DNA of 64,000 nt from Stemphylium vesicarium. Taxonomy: Eukaryota; Ascomycota; Dothideomycetes; Pleosporales; Pleosporaceae. The stretch is taken from the NCBI GenBank assembly GCA_004380135.1, contig QXCR01000076.1, positions 62,001-126,000 of the forward strand. Reading direction: 5' to 3'. A model generated the notes under the pieces. The model saw only the letters and a list, made by a program, of their open reading frames with translations. It did not search any database and was not told the DNA's origin. How positions within the stretch are numbered: the stretch's first letter is position 1; every line of letters starts with the position of its first letter. Made by a program: the position numbers and the translations under genes. This document shows, one piece after another, positions 1-11,100 of the stretch.

Positions 1-1731
1 CCATCTTTCTTCCAAGGACGGCTGCCTGCAGTGTGACTAGGACACAGCCTTCGGATGTGCGTAACACTCTGTAACACTAGAGTCGCGTTCGTTGACTTCT
101 TTACATGAGTACGAACGGGGTTCCCACCAGACGCCATGCTATTCGACGACGAGGGCATCCTGCATCCTGCGTCCTGAATGTACAGATCTTGCTTTGACGA
201 GAGACGCGGTCGACGCTGTACAGAGTCAACTCAGGTCCACGATACAATCCTTCTCGAGAGGCTGTACCACTAGACACGAGCATGACCAGGTGAGTCGTCG
301 GGGCCCAGATAAGCAGAGTAGAGCGCTTGATCGGCAGCGTAGGCTGCTCATACTTTTGAAGATTGCTCCACCCTGCCCATATTTTGGGTCAAAGTGTACG
401 GTTCTAGGAGACCGACTAGGCTTCATCAATATAGCGCCGGAGTGACAGATGTCGTAAGTTGGAGGTTGTCACCAGGCAACCATTTTCGAGACTGTCTGGA
501 GCGAGTATCTTAATACTGACATAAGTATCATTGGTGTTTGAACATTCTTAGCGGTTCGCAAGGACCATCCATCCGTACAGGATGGATGGTCGAAAATGCA
601 ACTGAGCGTTGGGATGTAGTAGGGCAGTGCGTACTGTCTGTCGACGAGAGTGGTATCACAGAGCGAATATGGTCAAGCAATCCACCATATCTTGCTTGAA
701 CCCCTTTTCGCAAGCACAAAAATATCTTGTATCGGCAGAATATGGCGAGAGCGCGAGAACTTGTGCCGTGATGCTTTGTGCAAATGCGGCGTGTTTGCAA
801 GTGCAGAAAACGCCATCAATCTAAAGACTTGGTAGAGTATAGCCAGGGGCAGGGCGGACAAAACCTGCGCATGGGCATATTGCCGAACGTGGCGGGCGGG
901 CACGTTCAGGCAAAAGACGCCGGGGAACATCGCTGAGTTTTCGACGGGGAAATAGACCGACCTCAAGTCAATAAGCATACGATAAAACGACGAGTTGCCG
1001 TACAATTCGCTGGTTTGGCATTCAACGCATGTCATCATGTTGACAGCCATGTGCCCAGTCGAGGCCATAAAGCGCGCAAGGGGAAGCCAGCCCGGACCTA
1101 GAGTCCTGCCATGTGCTGCAACAACTCGCCATCACCGGCCGCATACATCGGCACAAAGTCATGACCTTTGCCAAATACCGCGCTCAGCCTCGAAATGTAC
1201 TATATGCCATCATGGTTTTGTTAGAGCAGTAGTGGATTGATAAGTGCTGCCCTTGGCACCAGCTCGATATTAACAGGGAGGGGGTGTCGCCATCTATCTG
1301 CTGGAGCGAATGAAAGCCGCAGAACTGCCGTCTTGACGACACAATTGCGAATGAAGCCCGGAGTGTGCAATTGTAGTAAAGGCAGCGCACTGGCATGGCA
1401 ATTTGGCGATGGGCTGGTGATGGAATCAATTCTCGATTGCGCTGCTTATCCAAGGGTTGGGTGTTCGTGCTAAGGCGTCGTTCTGGGACTAGTGTCGTCT
1501 CAGACTTCCAAGTTCCAAACCTGACCGATGCGCCCTCTCTCCACACCCAACCAACATCACGACACGATACACGCCAAAAACCGCACCACACTCGCTACCA
1601 ACGCGCCCCCGACCGCTGCCGAGCGCGCTCTTGCTTTCACAACACCACGACGAAACGATTGAATCGCCTTTTGGGAGTTTTCCAAGGGGGGACAGGGCCT
1701 CTGTGGCTCTCAGGGACGACTGTTCGGCGCC
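1..1731. other. gene-poor left edge
   Basis: No convincing gene is seen. The open frames here are short, overlap on both strands and show no recognisable domain or splice-joined extension. The right-hand end (about 1480-1731) is the 5' flank of the membrane-protein gene that starts at 1732. Confidence 0.5.
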
Positions 1732-4156
1732 ATGGACCGACGCAGCAATGACGACAACGAGCCATCGCGAAGGCTGAGCAACCCCGATGTCTTTGACGAC
1801 GACTACGAGGTCGATCCGAACGAGGACGACTTTATGCCCTCTGTCTCGGATGGATTCCGACCAGCCAACGCTAGCGATGCGTGGCACAGCGACCGCCAGG
1901 ACCACGATCGGATAAGTTTCCCGCAGCGGCAAGCTTCCACGTCGAAACCAAGCAGCAACACCAACAACGACCTGCGGAGGACTGCGACGCGAAACAGCAC
2001 CGCCAAAGTGCAGGACCCTATGACGCAAGATGGCCGATCAACGCTCAACAGGGGACCCAGCCACCGCTCTCCCCTGGGACACGCCCACCGCGACTCTGTG
2101 AGCTCTACAGCATCTTTTGCGACGACGAGCAACTCAGAGAACCCTTTCGAGACCGGCCCCAGCCACCCCTATGGCATGTATCCGCAACTCTCTATGGCCC
2201 GTCCATTGAGTGTGGCGACAAGCTCAACAGAACGACAGCCACATCGATCCATGTCATTACAACGACCAACACATCCATATGCCATGTATTCGCAGAGCGG
2301 AATCGTAGACGAGGAGTCGCCAGAAGAGCCCGTACAGCCGTCTGTGCCCCAGGTCCAGTCGGCTATTCCCGTGGGATTCCCGGGCTTGAACAATGGCTAC
2401 CATCGAGTACTCGGGCCTGACGGCGAGGAGCAGGATATCATCGGGCCCGACGGCCACACCGAGCAGCTTCCACCCTACTCGAGATATCCAGAGGAAGGAC
2501 CAACCAAAGCTTCTCTGGCTGCCGAGGCAAGCGCGTCACGCGTAGTTCCTGCCCCCATCCAGGTTGATACCGAAGATCCCTTCAACACCCCCGCATCGCC
2601 CGTGTCACCGCTGAGTGCGACCTCATTCTCGGCACCCGCGCTACCTGTAGCTCCCCTACTGCCTGCCGTTACACCCGCCCGTCTACCGCCTCAAAGACCA
2701 GAAACCCAGACCGGAAATGCAGCACCTGCCAGTTCCTCCACAGCACCAAGCAGCAACACCATACCAGCTGAACCATCCGACTCTTCTTCTGCATCCCTGC
2801 TAACCAACGAGAACCATTTCTCGGAAAAGGCAGAGCCGACTGCCGAGAAGGTAAATTGGCGCAAGAGGAAACTGTGGGGTAAAGTACCCATGGGGGTTGC
2901 TCTTCTAATACTCATCCTCATACTGGTATTTGCAATTGCTCTTGGAGCCGCAATCGGTACCTTTGCTGCGAAGAAACACGGTGGCCAAGATGGAGACGAT
3001 GATAAAGACCGTCCACACGAAGAAGCGTAAGTTCCAACCATGATTCAACAAGCAACGCTTACTGACTCCTACCAGTCAACCGCAAGTCACCGGTCAAAAC
3101 GGTTCTCTATTCGACGCTGTCCCCATCTCGACTCCTCCCGGACTTTCCCCGTTACCCACAGGTTCCTTCGCACTCCCACTAGGCATACCTCAAGAGAGCA
3201 ACCCAGGATGCTTGACGCAGGCAAACCAATACTCCGCATGGTCATGCAAAATGACTTTTGCCCCCCTTGTCATGACCATCAACGATACTGTCATTGACGG
3301 TGATACTATACAAGTGGCGTCTATGGGTAGCGGCCCTTCCGTACCAGATGATGTCATCCTCTATGGCCTTCAAACGCCCTCGCTCGAAATGAAGCCAATG
3401 GAACTCGTCCTTGACTTGGACTACAAGGCTTATGGCCCAGCCTATCATTTCTCTGCTCGATACGATAAGCTAGTCATCTTGCCGCCGGAGGAACTCAACC
3501 TCGGGTCAGCATTGACGAAGCGAGAAGACGTAAAATACAGACAGCGCTTCGAGGTAAAGCCCGGCGATTATCCGTGGTACTGCTACTGGAACAACACGTA
3601 TATTGAAGGGTACATCTACTCCCAGGACAACTCGACAGCGGCCTCTTTTACGTCATTCCCTACCGAATGGCCGACCCCCACTCCATCGACGTTTGACACA
3701 GCCGCTGTTGATGCCTTGACTATTGCGGCAGCAACAACGACGGATGGTACTTTACCGTACCCTACACAGACATCTGAAGTGACTGTGACCGCTTCGCCCG
3801 TCGATGTTCAGGCTCGAGATACCCCTTCCGATGCTTCCTCGCCGCCACGCATGCCACCCTACCCTCGTATTGTCAAAATTGAGGAACGCCGCCTTCCTGA
3901 CTCGCCACAACCATATTGCCAACAGATGCTCTTATTGGATAACGGAGAGATCGCGACGGCACCCAGTCCAAACGATAGTCCGATTAGAATATGGTTGCAA
4001 GAGTCCGATCCGAGTTACCAGGACTATTTTGATGCCCAGCCCAGTGAGACAGCTACGTCAGATTCAGACAAGAAGATCAAACGTCAAAGCTCTTTCGATA
4101 TGCAGAAGCGCGCTGATCCGTCAGATGCTTGTCACTGTCAGTGGATGTTCAATTAA
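1732..4156 (+). CDS. single-pass membrane protein with extracellular C-terminal domain
   Basis: Two exons, 1732-3026 and 3076-4156, joined across a 49-bp intron (gtaagt...accag), give 791 residues. The first ~380 residues are low-complexity and rich in Ser, Pro, Thr and Gln, with no fold visible. One strong membrane segment lies at about 385-413 (starting VPMGVALLILILI), preceded by a basic stretch (NWRKRKLWGK) that favours a cytosolic N-terminus. After it comes an acidic linker and a ~350-residue C-terminal part with scattered cysteines, including WSCKM, WYCYWNNT and a final CHCQWMFN. This may be the fungal family listed as DUF7820, but I name that from memory of its layout only. The function is unknown. 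A cell-surface or wall-associated role is an inference from topology. The gene is confident because both frames stay open exactly to the splice sites. Confidence 0.85.
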
Positions 4157-5132
4157 GTAATGAGCGTATGGTTTGAGAATTGTCTTTTCCTATCTATCTC
4201 CCGAGCGATGGCCGAACCTTGAAGTATGATATTTTTTTTTTCATTTCCTGCAAGCATTGGGGTTACATACTACGGTGCGGTGTTCATGGCGCTTTTTTTC
4301 ATACCGACTTACGAGTCTCGACGCATATCTGGCATATACCTGTTTTACTTTTCTTTTAAGTCACACTGCTGCATGCTATTTTCATAGCCTTCGCTCTGTA
4401 TCATTTGCTAGGATGGAAAGTAGACGCTGTTGGTCTACATGGGTGCATACCGTCGCCAAGTTACATTGTATATATTGCGATGGTCGGATTCAGAACCGCG
4501 AGTTAGAGAGATCGCGTGAGTTCATGTGAGGAGGAAATAGATAGAGGAACCTGGAACATTATTGTCAATTACATTTGGTGTCTTGCCCTTTATGGTGAAA
4601 TTGCTTTTCGTACTTGAACAGCGCTCATGCCACGTTGGTTTATGCGCCAGCTGCTGGCTTGTTGGGACAGCGCTGAGCTCGTGAGGCTATGAGACTATGC
4701 CACGAGACAGGAGCAAAACGCAGATCAAAGCGGGCTGAGTCATTTCTGGGCTGAAGAAAAGTTGTCAGGTGGCCGGCTCAGCCCGTATCTCTTTTGCGCC
4801 ACTGATTTGCTAAGATCATGCGTGTGTGGCTGTACGCGCCCAACAGCATAGCGACACGCTCTTCACCGGTTAAAGGAGACGTGATGTAGCCTGACGCCAT
4901 TTCGGAAGACAGTTCTCGCCCAGAGTTTTGCATATCAATTGCCAGACATTAGGAGATACCTTCAAGCACTTCATTTCGCCATTTTTGTTGGACAGGCCAT
5001 CACCTGTTTTCCAGATTTTCCACCACCTATCAGCCCGTGAAAGTTTGCTTGCCTCGGTCAGCAGAACCCCTGAATTCTTTAATTGTCACGCCTTCTTTCT
5101 GCTATAGTTTTTGGAGCGCACCGATAGCATTC
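4157..5132. other. intergenic region
   Basis: This holds the 3' flank of the membrane-protein gene, with a T-rich tract near 4230-4240, and nearly 1 kb without a supported gene. Short frames at 4257-4529 look random. Confidence 0.4.
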
Positions 5133-5477
5133 ATGTCAGGAATAGACATTAGGGCTCGAAGTCAGCGTCCTGATGTAAGTAACCAGTTTTTTTCGTCCTT
5201 CAGGTTGCAGGTATCTAACAAGCGGCAGAGAGCCCCCGCTTTCCAGCCAGGAGACGTGGTCATCATCAAAGTTACAGAGGACGGCCGTGTGATGTGGAAG
5301 AAGATGGTAGTTGAAAAACTCTGGCGTGTAAAAGGAAGCTGGCAGTATCAACTGAAAGGCATTCATGGGAATCCATCCGCCGATGGGGCTTCATCAGCCG
5401 ATAAGACGCCATCCCGTGATGAGACTTCAGGAAAAGTTGGCACATGGAAACGAGAGATAGACATCAGACTTGCATGA
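5133..5477 (+). CDS. small hypothetical protein
   Basis: A short frame from an ATG at 5133. Its C-terminal ~75 residues look like a small beta-rich module (AFQPGDVVIIKVTEDGRVMW, then MVVEKLWRVKGSWQYQLKG), reminiscent of an SH3-like or Tudor-like barrel. A donor-like gtaagt at 5175 and an acceptor-like cag at 5210 would remove 36 bp in frame. That is shorter than other introns in this window, so the segment may simply be coding. The frame stays open upstream to 5037 without needing this ATG. I do not recognise the protein. A real gene is plausible but unproven. Confidence 0.35.
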   Translation: MSGIDIRARSQRPDVSNQFFSSFRLQVSNKRQRAPAFQPGDVVIIKVTEDGRVMWKKMVVEKLWRVKGSWQYQLKGIHGNPSADGASSADKTPSRDETSGKVGTWKREIDIRLA

Positions 5478-5644
5478 AGCTCGAGATGTGCACCTATAAG
5501 CGATTGTCCCACCAGCCTCTCAGTCTGACGATGGCTTGCAGCAAAACACCCTCATTTAATTCATGCTTATCCGAGCTCTTTTCCCAAACCTTTGCACCCC
5601 TCTTTCACCCCAGTTCGTCGTGAGCACTTGTTCCAGGCGTGGTA

Positions 5645-7069
5645 ATGACGTTCCCTCCTGCAGTGCGAAGTTCAAGTGACTCGGCAGCTCGAACTGCCCA
5701 TGAAGAACGCGAAAATATACCCATGACGGATATCCATCAGCCTGAGACCAGCCCGGAGCCCGACCCTACTCGTGACCTAGAAAATGGAAGCTATACAGAA
5801 ATGGAGGGTAAGTTTTCCACAACTATGCCGGGAGCACATGTAAACCTAAACATCTTCTACAGTATCGAAGAAGAGCTGGAAGACGAGATTCCGTGAATAC
5901 TTCTTCCGCAAGAGATCTGGGGAGGAGGTTACAGATGAACGCAGCAGTATGTATTGTTTACCAGTATAACAAGGCGTCACTAAATGCGCCCTGCGTACTA
6001 CCACAGAGCGTCCTCAAGGATACCCGCAACTTGCAGAATTCCAATCTTGCAAAACCAGCTTCTCCATCTACCGGTCCTTTAATTACCTGCATTCACGAGC
6101 CATACTGGAGCTTCAAGACCAACTCCGGGTGCTTGAAGAGCAGCTTGAGGAGCTAGATATAACACAATCCTCTCCTAAGAAGGGTGCAGAGAGAAACCGC
6201 GTACGCTCTCGTGCGACCGATCTCCTTGATGCTCGTGGTGAATATCTGAAGTGCCAGGATACTCTTCAATCAAGGACTGGTCCTGGCAGTGCACCAGACC
6301 CCGACGAAGAAGTGGAATTCTTTGTACGTCAACAGCCAAGGGGAAAGGAGATCCTCAGCAAACGGGCCATGATCCTCGAGGAAATCCAAGACAAGCTCAG
6401 CAAATATGATGAGCTGCTGGTGAAGGCACGTGAGCTTGCCGGGTTCCGGCGACCAACCCGTCGCGAGCAGACAAACCTCCAAAGCTGGTTCCGTCTGGAG
6501 AACCCCTTAAGCTACGTGCGCGAAGAACTGTACATCTACTTCAACTCGGACCTCATCACGTTGAAGCCACCAGTGAAAGAGTCGGGGCCGCTTGACGAGT
6601 GGGTTGAGATTATCATTTCCGGACTCCCCAAGCGGGTGAGGGATGTGAGTATTTCTTAACTGTGAAAGTGGTACAAGGGATCTCGTAAAAGCTAATGTAT
6701 GTACACCTTGACCAGCATTGGTACGAGCTTGCCACCAGGAACACGGAAACGCCCCTCTTCCGCGACGCTCGGGTCGAAAAAACGGCCGTTTTGATCGTTG
6801 TACTTGTCATCATCTCCCTCTTGGCTGTACCCGTGCTCGTCATGTACCGAACAACATGGCAGGGGGGTCGATCCAGCACGTTCATCAACATAGGGCTCTT
6901 GATAGGCTTTTCTTTGTCATTCTCCGCAACCATGGGGTTTCTCACAGGGGCAAAGCGTGCCGAGCTCTTTGCTGCGACGGCTGCATACTGCGCTGTGCTG
7001 ATTGTGTTTATAGGGAACTTTAACGATAGCGGGGCGCTGGCTAGTGAAGAGCGGATAGCTGGCGTGTGA
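5645..7069 (+). CDS. DUF6594-type integral membrane protein
   Basis: Four exons (5645-5807, 5863-5946, 6007-6644, 6716-7069) joined across introns of 55, 60 and 71 bp give 412 residues. The core begins with the family hallmark after the second intron (RPQGYPQLAEFQSCKTSF, then YRSFNYLHSRAILELQDQL), followed by a coiled-coil-like acidic segment (LRVLEEQLEELD). The last ~115 residues hold three hydrophobic segments (around AVLIVVLVIISLLAVPVLVM, FINIGLLIGFSLSFSA and FAATAAYCAVLIVFIGN). This order, a long cytosolic helical part then three C-terminal membrane spans, is that of fungal DUF6594 proteins, whose function is unknown. The first ATG in frame is at 5645. The gene ends 78 bp from the convergent COX16 stop codon. 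Confidence 0.85.
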
Positions 7070-7147
7070 AAATAAGATGGATTCGGTATTCCAATGAGAG
7101 TCCTTTACACCGTGCCCAATGCTTTTGTTATGGTTATAGTACAACGC

Positions 7148-7556
7148 TTATACGAGCGTGCCGTCGGGTTCGCCCGGTAGTCGCTTAACACGCCTCTGCT
7201 CCCAGTCCTCGAGATCTTTCGCCTGTAGCCTCTGCAGTACGGTCAGCTCATGCCATTTTTTGAAACCTTGCATGCAAGAATATACGCACGTAGTATTCAT
7301 CGCGCATGTTGACCTTCCGTCGCTCTCCTCGTAGGCCCATGGCCTCTTCTTGTGTGATTTGCTGGTTCTTGCGGTCGTATCGTTCGTATCGCAGCGCCGT
7401 GGCGGGCGTCAACATAAAAGAGCCTAGGAGGATGGTGGAGAGAAATGGCAGCCCGAAGAGTAGGAAGGGATGCTTTTGCAGCGCCTTGCGGTATTTCGCT
7501 GCGAGCGAGTTGGGCAGCGTGGCGCTGAAGGACTTGGATGTGAACGGGCCGGGCAT
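7148..7556 (-). CDS. COX16: cytochrome c oxidase assembly protein COX16, mitochondrial
   Basis: Two exons on the minus strand (7556-7290, 7231-7148) across a 58-bp intron give 116 residues. Cox16 is a small inner-membrane protein needed to assemble cytochrome c oxidase. Visible features are one membrane segment (HPFLLFGLPFLSTILLGSFM), the downstream block LRYERYDRKNQQITQEE, and the conserved C-terminus (LEDWEQRRVKRLPGEPDGTL), all typical of fungal COX16. The start MPGPFTSKSF is the first ATG in frame; the frame stays open further upstream but without an ATG. Length agrees with the family. It is transcribed divergently from the ATR kinase gene. Confidence 0.93.
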
Positions 7557-8143
7557 GGCTTCGGTTGATGGATGGCGAGCCCAGGCGGGTGGGCGGGCAA
7601 TTTGGGCTTCAATGCGTATATACAGCGCTTTCCGTGATTCAGGAATATGCGTCGGGTCGCTTGGTTGCAAGTTTTGTGTAGAGATGGGGTGATGCGTGCC
7701 CAGGTGCAGGGCGAATTGCGGAGCAAGCGCCCATTCCCGAGTCAAGGCTTAGCGGGGGTCCCGTGATTACGTGAATTGTGCGACGCGCGCTTCACGTAGA
7801 TCCACCCACGCCTTCTCTAGTCTATACTATTCGTTATACACCACCACTCGTTACGAAGACTTTACAACGACCGGAGTACGAGACAACGTATTGCAGATCA
7901 AATACCGCGGCCAATCCAGGTACCATTACAGCAAAGCCCAGACAGGAACCTTTCGGTATCCAATCATACGCCACTTCTGGGGTCAACACCATCTTGAAAG
8001 GATTCAGACCTTCTCTAATATTTTCTTGACATCGGAAGGAGCTTGAAATCTTCATCCAAGTTCATCGCCGCCGTCCAGCCTGAGGCATCGCTCTTTCCTT
8101 CTAGTCAATCGAGCCATGCCACATTGGTAATATAACATCCATC
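7557..8143. other. shared promoter region of COX16 and ATR/MEC1
   Basis: 587 bp lie between the divergent start codons of COX16 and the checkpoint kinase. No gene is supported here. It must hold both 5' flanks. Confidence 0.5.
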
Positions 8144-11100
8144 ATGGCCCGCAAAGGCGGGGGCTCGACGCAACGCATGGCTCCGCCATCTATCACAAAT
8201 GGACATTCAAATGGCATCCCCCCACCATCGACTATCGCTGCTCAAATCGTTCACAATGCTTCAAATGTCCACGCACGCCAAGATGAAGCTACCAAGGTCA
8301 CATTTGGCGAGCTTGTCAAAGAGTTCTTGCAACATCCAAACACAGATGAGCCCGACCCACAGCTCGTCGCACTCATATGTGTAATCGCCGAAGCAGGCTT
8401 AGAAGGACTTTTCAAAGATGACCCGTTTGCTCAAGATCAGCAGAGGCAGCAGGGGATCGACAGCATTGCCGCACTCACATTCATCTTGCAGCAAAAGCCA
8501 CATCTGCTTCTCAGCGCCAAACAAGGTGATGACGAAAGCATCCCTCGCCCTCCACTCATTCTCTGGCTGTACCCGAAGCTGCTTAGTCTCTTGATGCATG
8601 CGACACTGCAGCCCGTTCACGAGCATGTGCAGCAGCTTCTGAACCTCTGCATCAACGTGCTGGGTCGGACGTCTGCCTTGTTGCGCCCAGCTGCAGCAGT
8701 GCTGCAGCTATATAGGTCCTGCGTAAACTGTGAGTAATTACTAATCAACCTAGCACGCCTTGCTGACTACATCCAGGTATCCTTTCGGGGCTCGATTCTT
8801 TGGATGACCCAGCTTCACTGCCAATTTCATCTTTCAATTTAGCCCTACCACCATCGAGTGGTATCAACGAATTTTGGCCGGAAAGTCAGCACTTTGTTGC
8901 ATTGCCTCAAGATTTACAACGACCCATCACGTCTCATCATGGTGCTATCCACGTCGGCTTTTGTCTCCTGCTTGCAGTGGTCAATACTGTACAACCTAAA
9001 GATAAGGCTTCTGCGACGCCGACTGCGCTAGCGCATTACGTGCCTTGGATTGTGGACAGTGTACGGGCCTTGTGGAGACACTTTACACGCTGGACTATAA
9101 GCTCGACAAAACGCCCTATCTACGATGAGGTAACGTTGGCTTACATACAGTTGCTGGAATCATCGTTCATTCCTTCAGCCATATCCGGGGATCGATCCCC
9201 AATCTCATTAAAGACCGCTCAGGCGCTCACTAGCAGTCTTGCAGAACTTATCGATAACCTGGCAGTATCGCCAGCAGCAGAAGTCATTCAGATCCGAATT
9301 GCATCCATTCTCGCTCGCCTGCGCAGCATTCTTAGCTCCCAACATGCTGACACCTCGATCCCGCGACGCCGACAAGACTTGAGCAAATTTGTCGTACAAG
9401 CTGGGCTCGAAGATAGTGTGAACAAATGCTGCCAAGACGTTGAACAGTTCATCAAACTTGAGAAAGACTTACAGGTAAGTGAACGCCGCCATTATATGCT
9501 CCCCCGCTAATAGTCCCAAGTTAGCTCTCTGTCTCTGGACATCACCAGGTACATGGCCCATGCACATCGCAGATCTGCGGAAAGAGCTTTGCGAAAATGA
9601 ATCGGGAAGCTTTTCTGATGCGCAAATTTCCGAAGAATCAGCATCGATTGTGAAGACTTTCCGAACCTTGAATTTGGATTCCGAAGACCGACCGGCGAAG
9701 CGAAGGAAGACACTGCCAGACTCCTCGGACGATATCAATCAGAATACTTACGAGAAGCTTGTGATCACTTTGAACGGCAGCGCCCAAGACTTACCTGTAC
9801 TCAACCTGTCCAACCTACACAATATTGTCCAGTAAGTCGACTTCGCTGATCTACCATGTTATGCTTACCTTTGCAGAGCAAGATACTCTTCCATGCCAGA
9901 CGATGAGCAACAGAATGAACGCGTACAGGAGGACCTCATGATAGCATTGTCCAAAATCGCATGCGCCGGCTCTCGGGCACTGGAGCCGCCCAAACCCATG
10001 TCGCAGTCATTGAATTTCCCCAACTGCACATTGTGCGATATCAACACTCGGCAAGAACGGGGTGAGATTGCTTACTGGAACACTCAGGATGGTGGAGAGA
10101 ACTGGAAAGATGTCATTGCTGCCATGCTCGCGATTACAAAAGAACCAGCATTCCAGGAATCATCGCAACCAAGGGTGCTCATGGCTGTGGCTATTGGCCG
10201 AGTTTACAACCACATTTCAGACCCAGAGTATCTAGCCCTTGAGAACTGTGAGCTGGGACAGTGGTTGCTTGCATGCATGAGCAGATCACTGCGCGAACTC
10301 AAGCTTGCAGCTATAAGCTCCTTGATGGTCTTTTTACGAGAGGACATATCGAGGGGTACCCGCGAAAAGAACCGAAGATCAACCATAGAGTTTCTTGACG
10401 CCCTTGCAAAGCGTGACGTTCTATCCGACCAAGAGACGCTCATCATGGCCTATGGTCGAATCGCCCAGGTGTGCGGGGAGCTGGAGTTGCCGATAATATT
10501 ACATCATCTCGTCGAATACCTTGGTCACCCCAACGCCTTGGTGTGCGGAATGGCATATCGCGAAATTGAGTCCATCGCGAAGGGATTTTCGATGGACACG
10601 ACACAGCTTTTGGGCCCCTACTGGAAGGTTATTGGCTTTTCAGTCATCAAGGACATTATCAATAAGCCCCAGAAGGCGCAGCAACTAGCTGATCTGACTG
10701 AGCAAAGTGTCCGCCAACTATTAGTACAAACCCAGGCGGATACACTTCCTCATCTTGTGCTGAGCAAAAGGAGAGACATAATCGAAAAGATCGCCCAGGC
10801 ACGAAAAGCTTCCGTCATCGACGTCTTGACCCACCCAAGGGCTAATCTTGCTAAAATACTGGCATTGCTCTTATCTCAGCCTGTGCCTGATGTTGAAAGC
10901 ACTGCAATGGAGACACTGGCTGCCATTGAGCCCGCCATTAGAGACGGCAACAACAATCGCCTTGAGTCCTGGGTCGCGCTAGACATTACGGGCATTGCAA
11001 TTGAGATACTCATGCTAGCTGCAGACCAGGAGGGGGTGAGAAAGAAACCGTTCTACAATGGGTTCACTACGCTGGCGATGCTTGCCCCCGATACAAAATC

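Noticed and set aside
673..1068. 131-codon minus-strand frame with an ATG
   Set aside because: No motif, neighbours or splicing to support it; overlapping frames on the other strand are equally long.
9475..9548. Longer version of ATR intron 2 ending at the stronger-looking caccag (9548)
   Set aside because: Splicing there leads to a stop about 100 bp on. The aag at 9520 keeps the frame, leaves a 46-bp intron like the others, and has a gctaat branch site.
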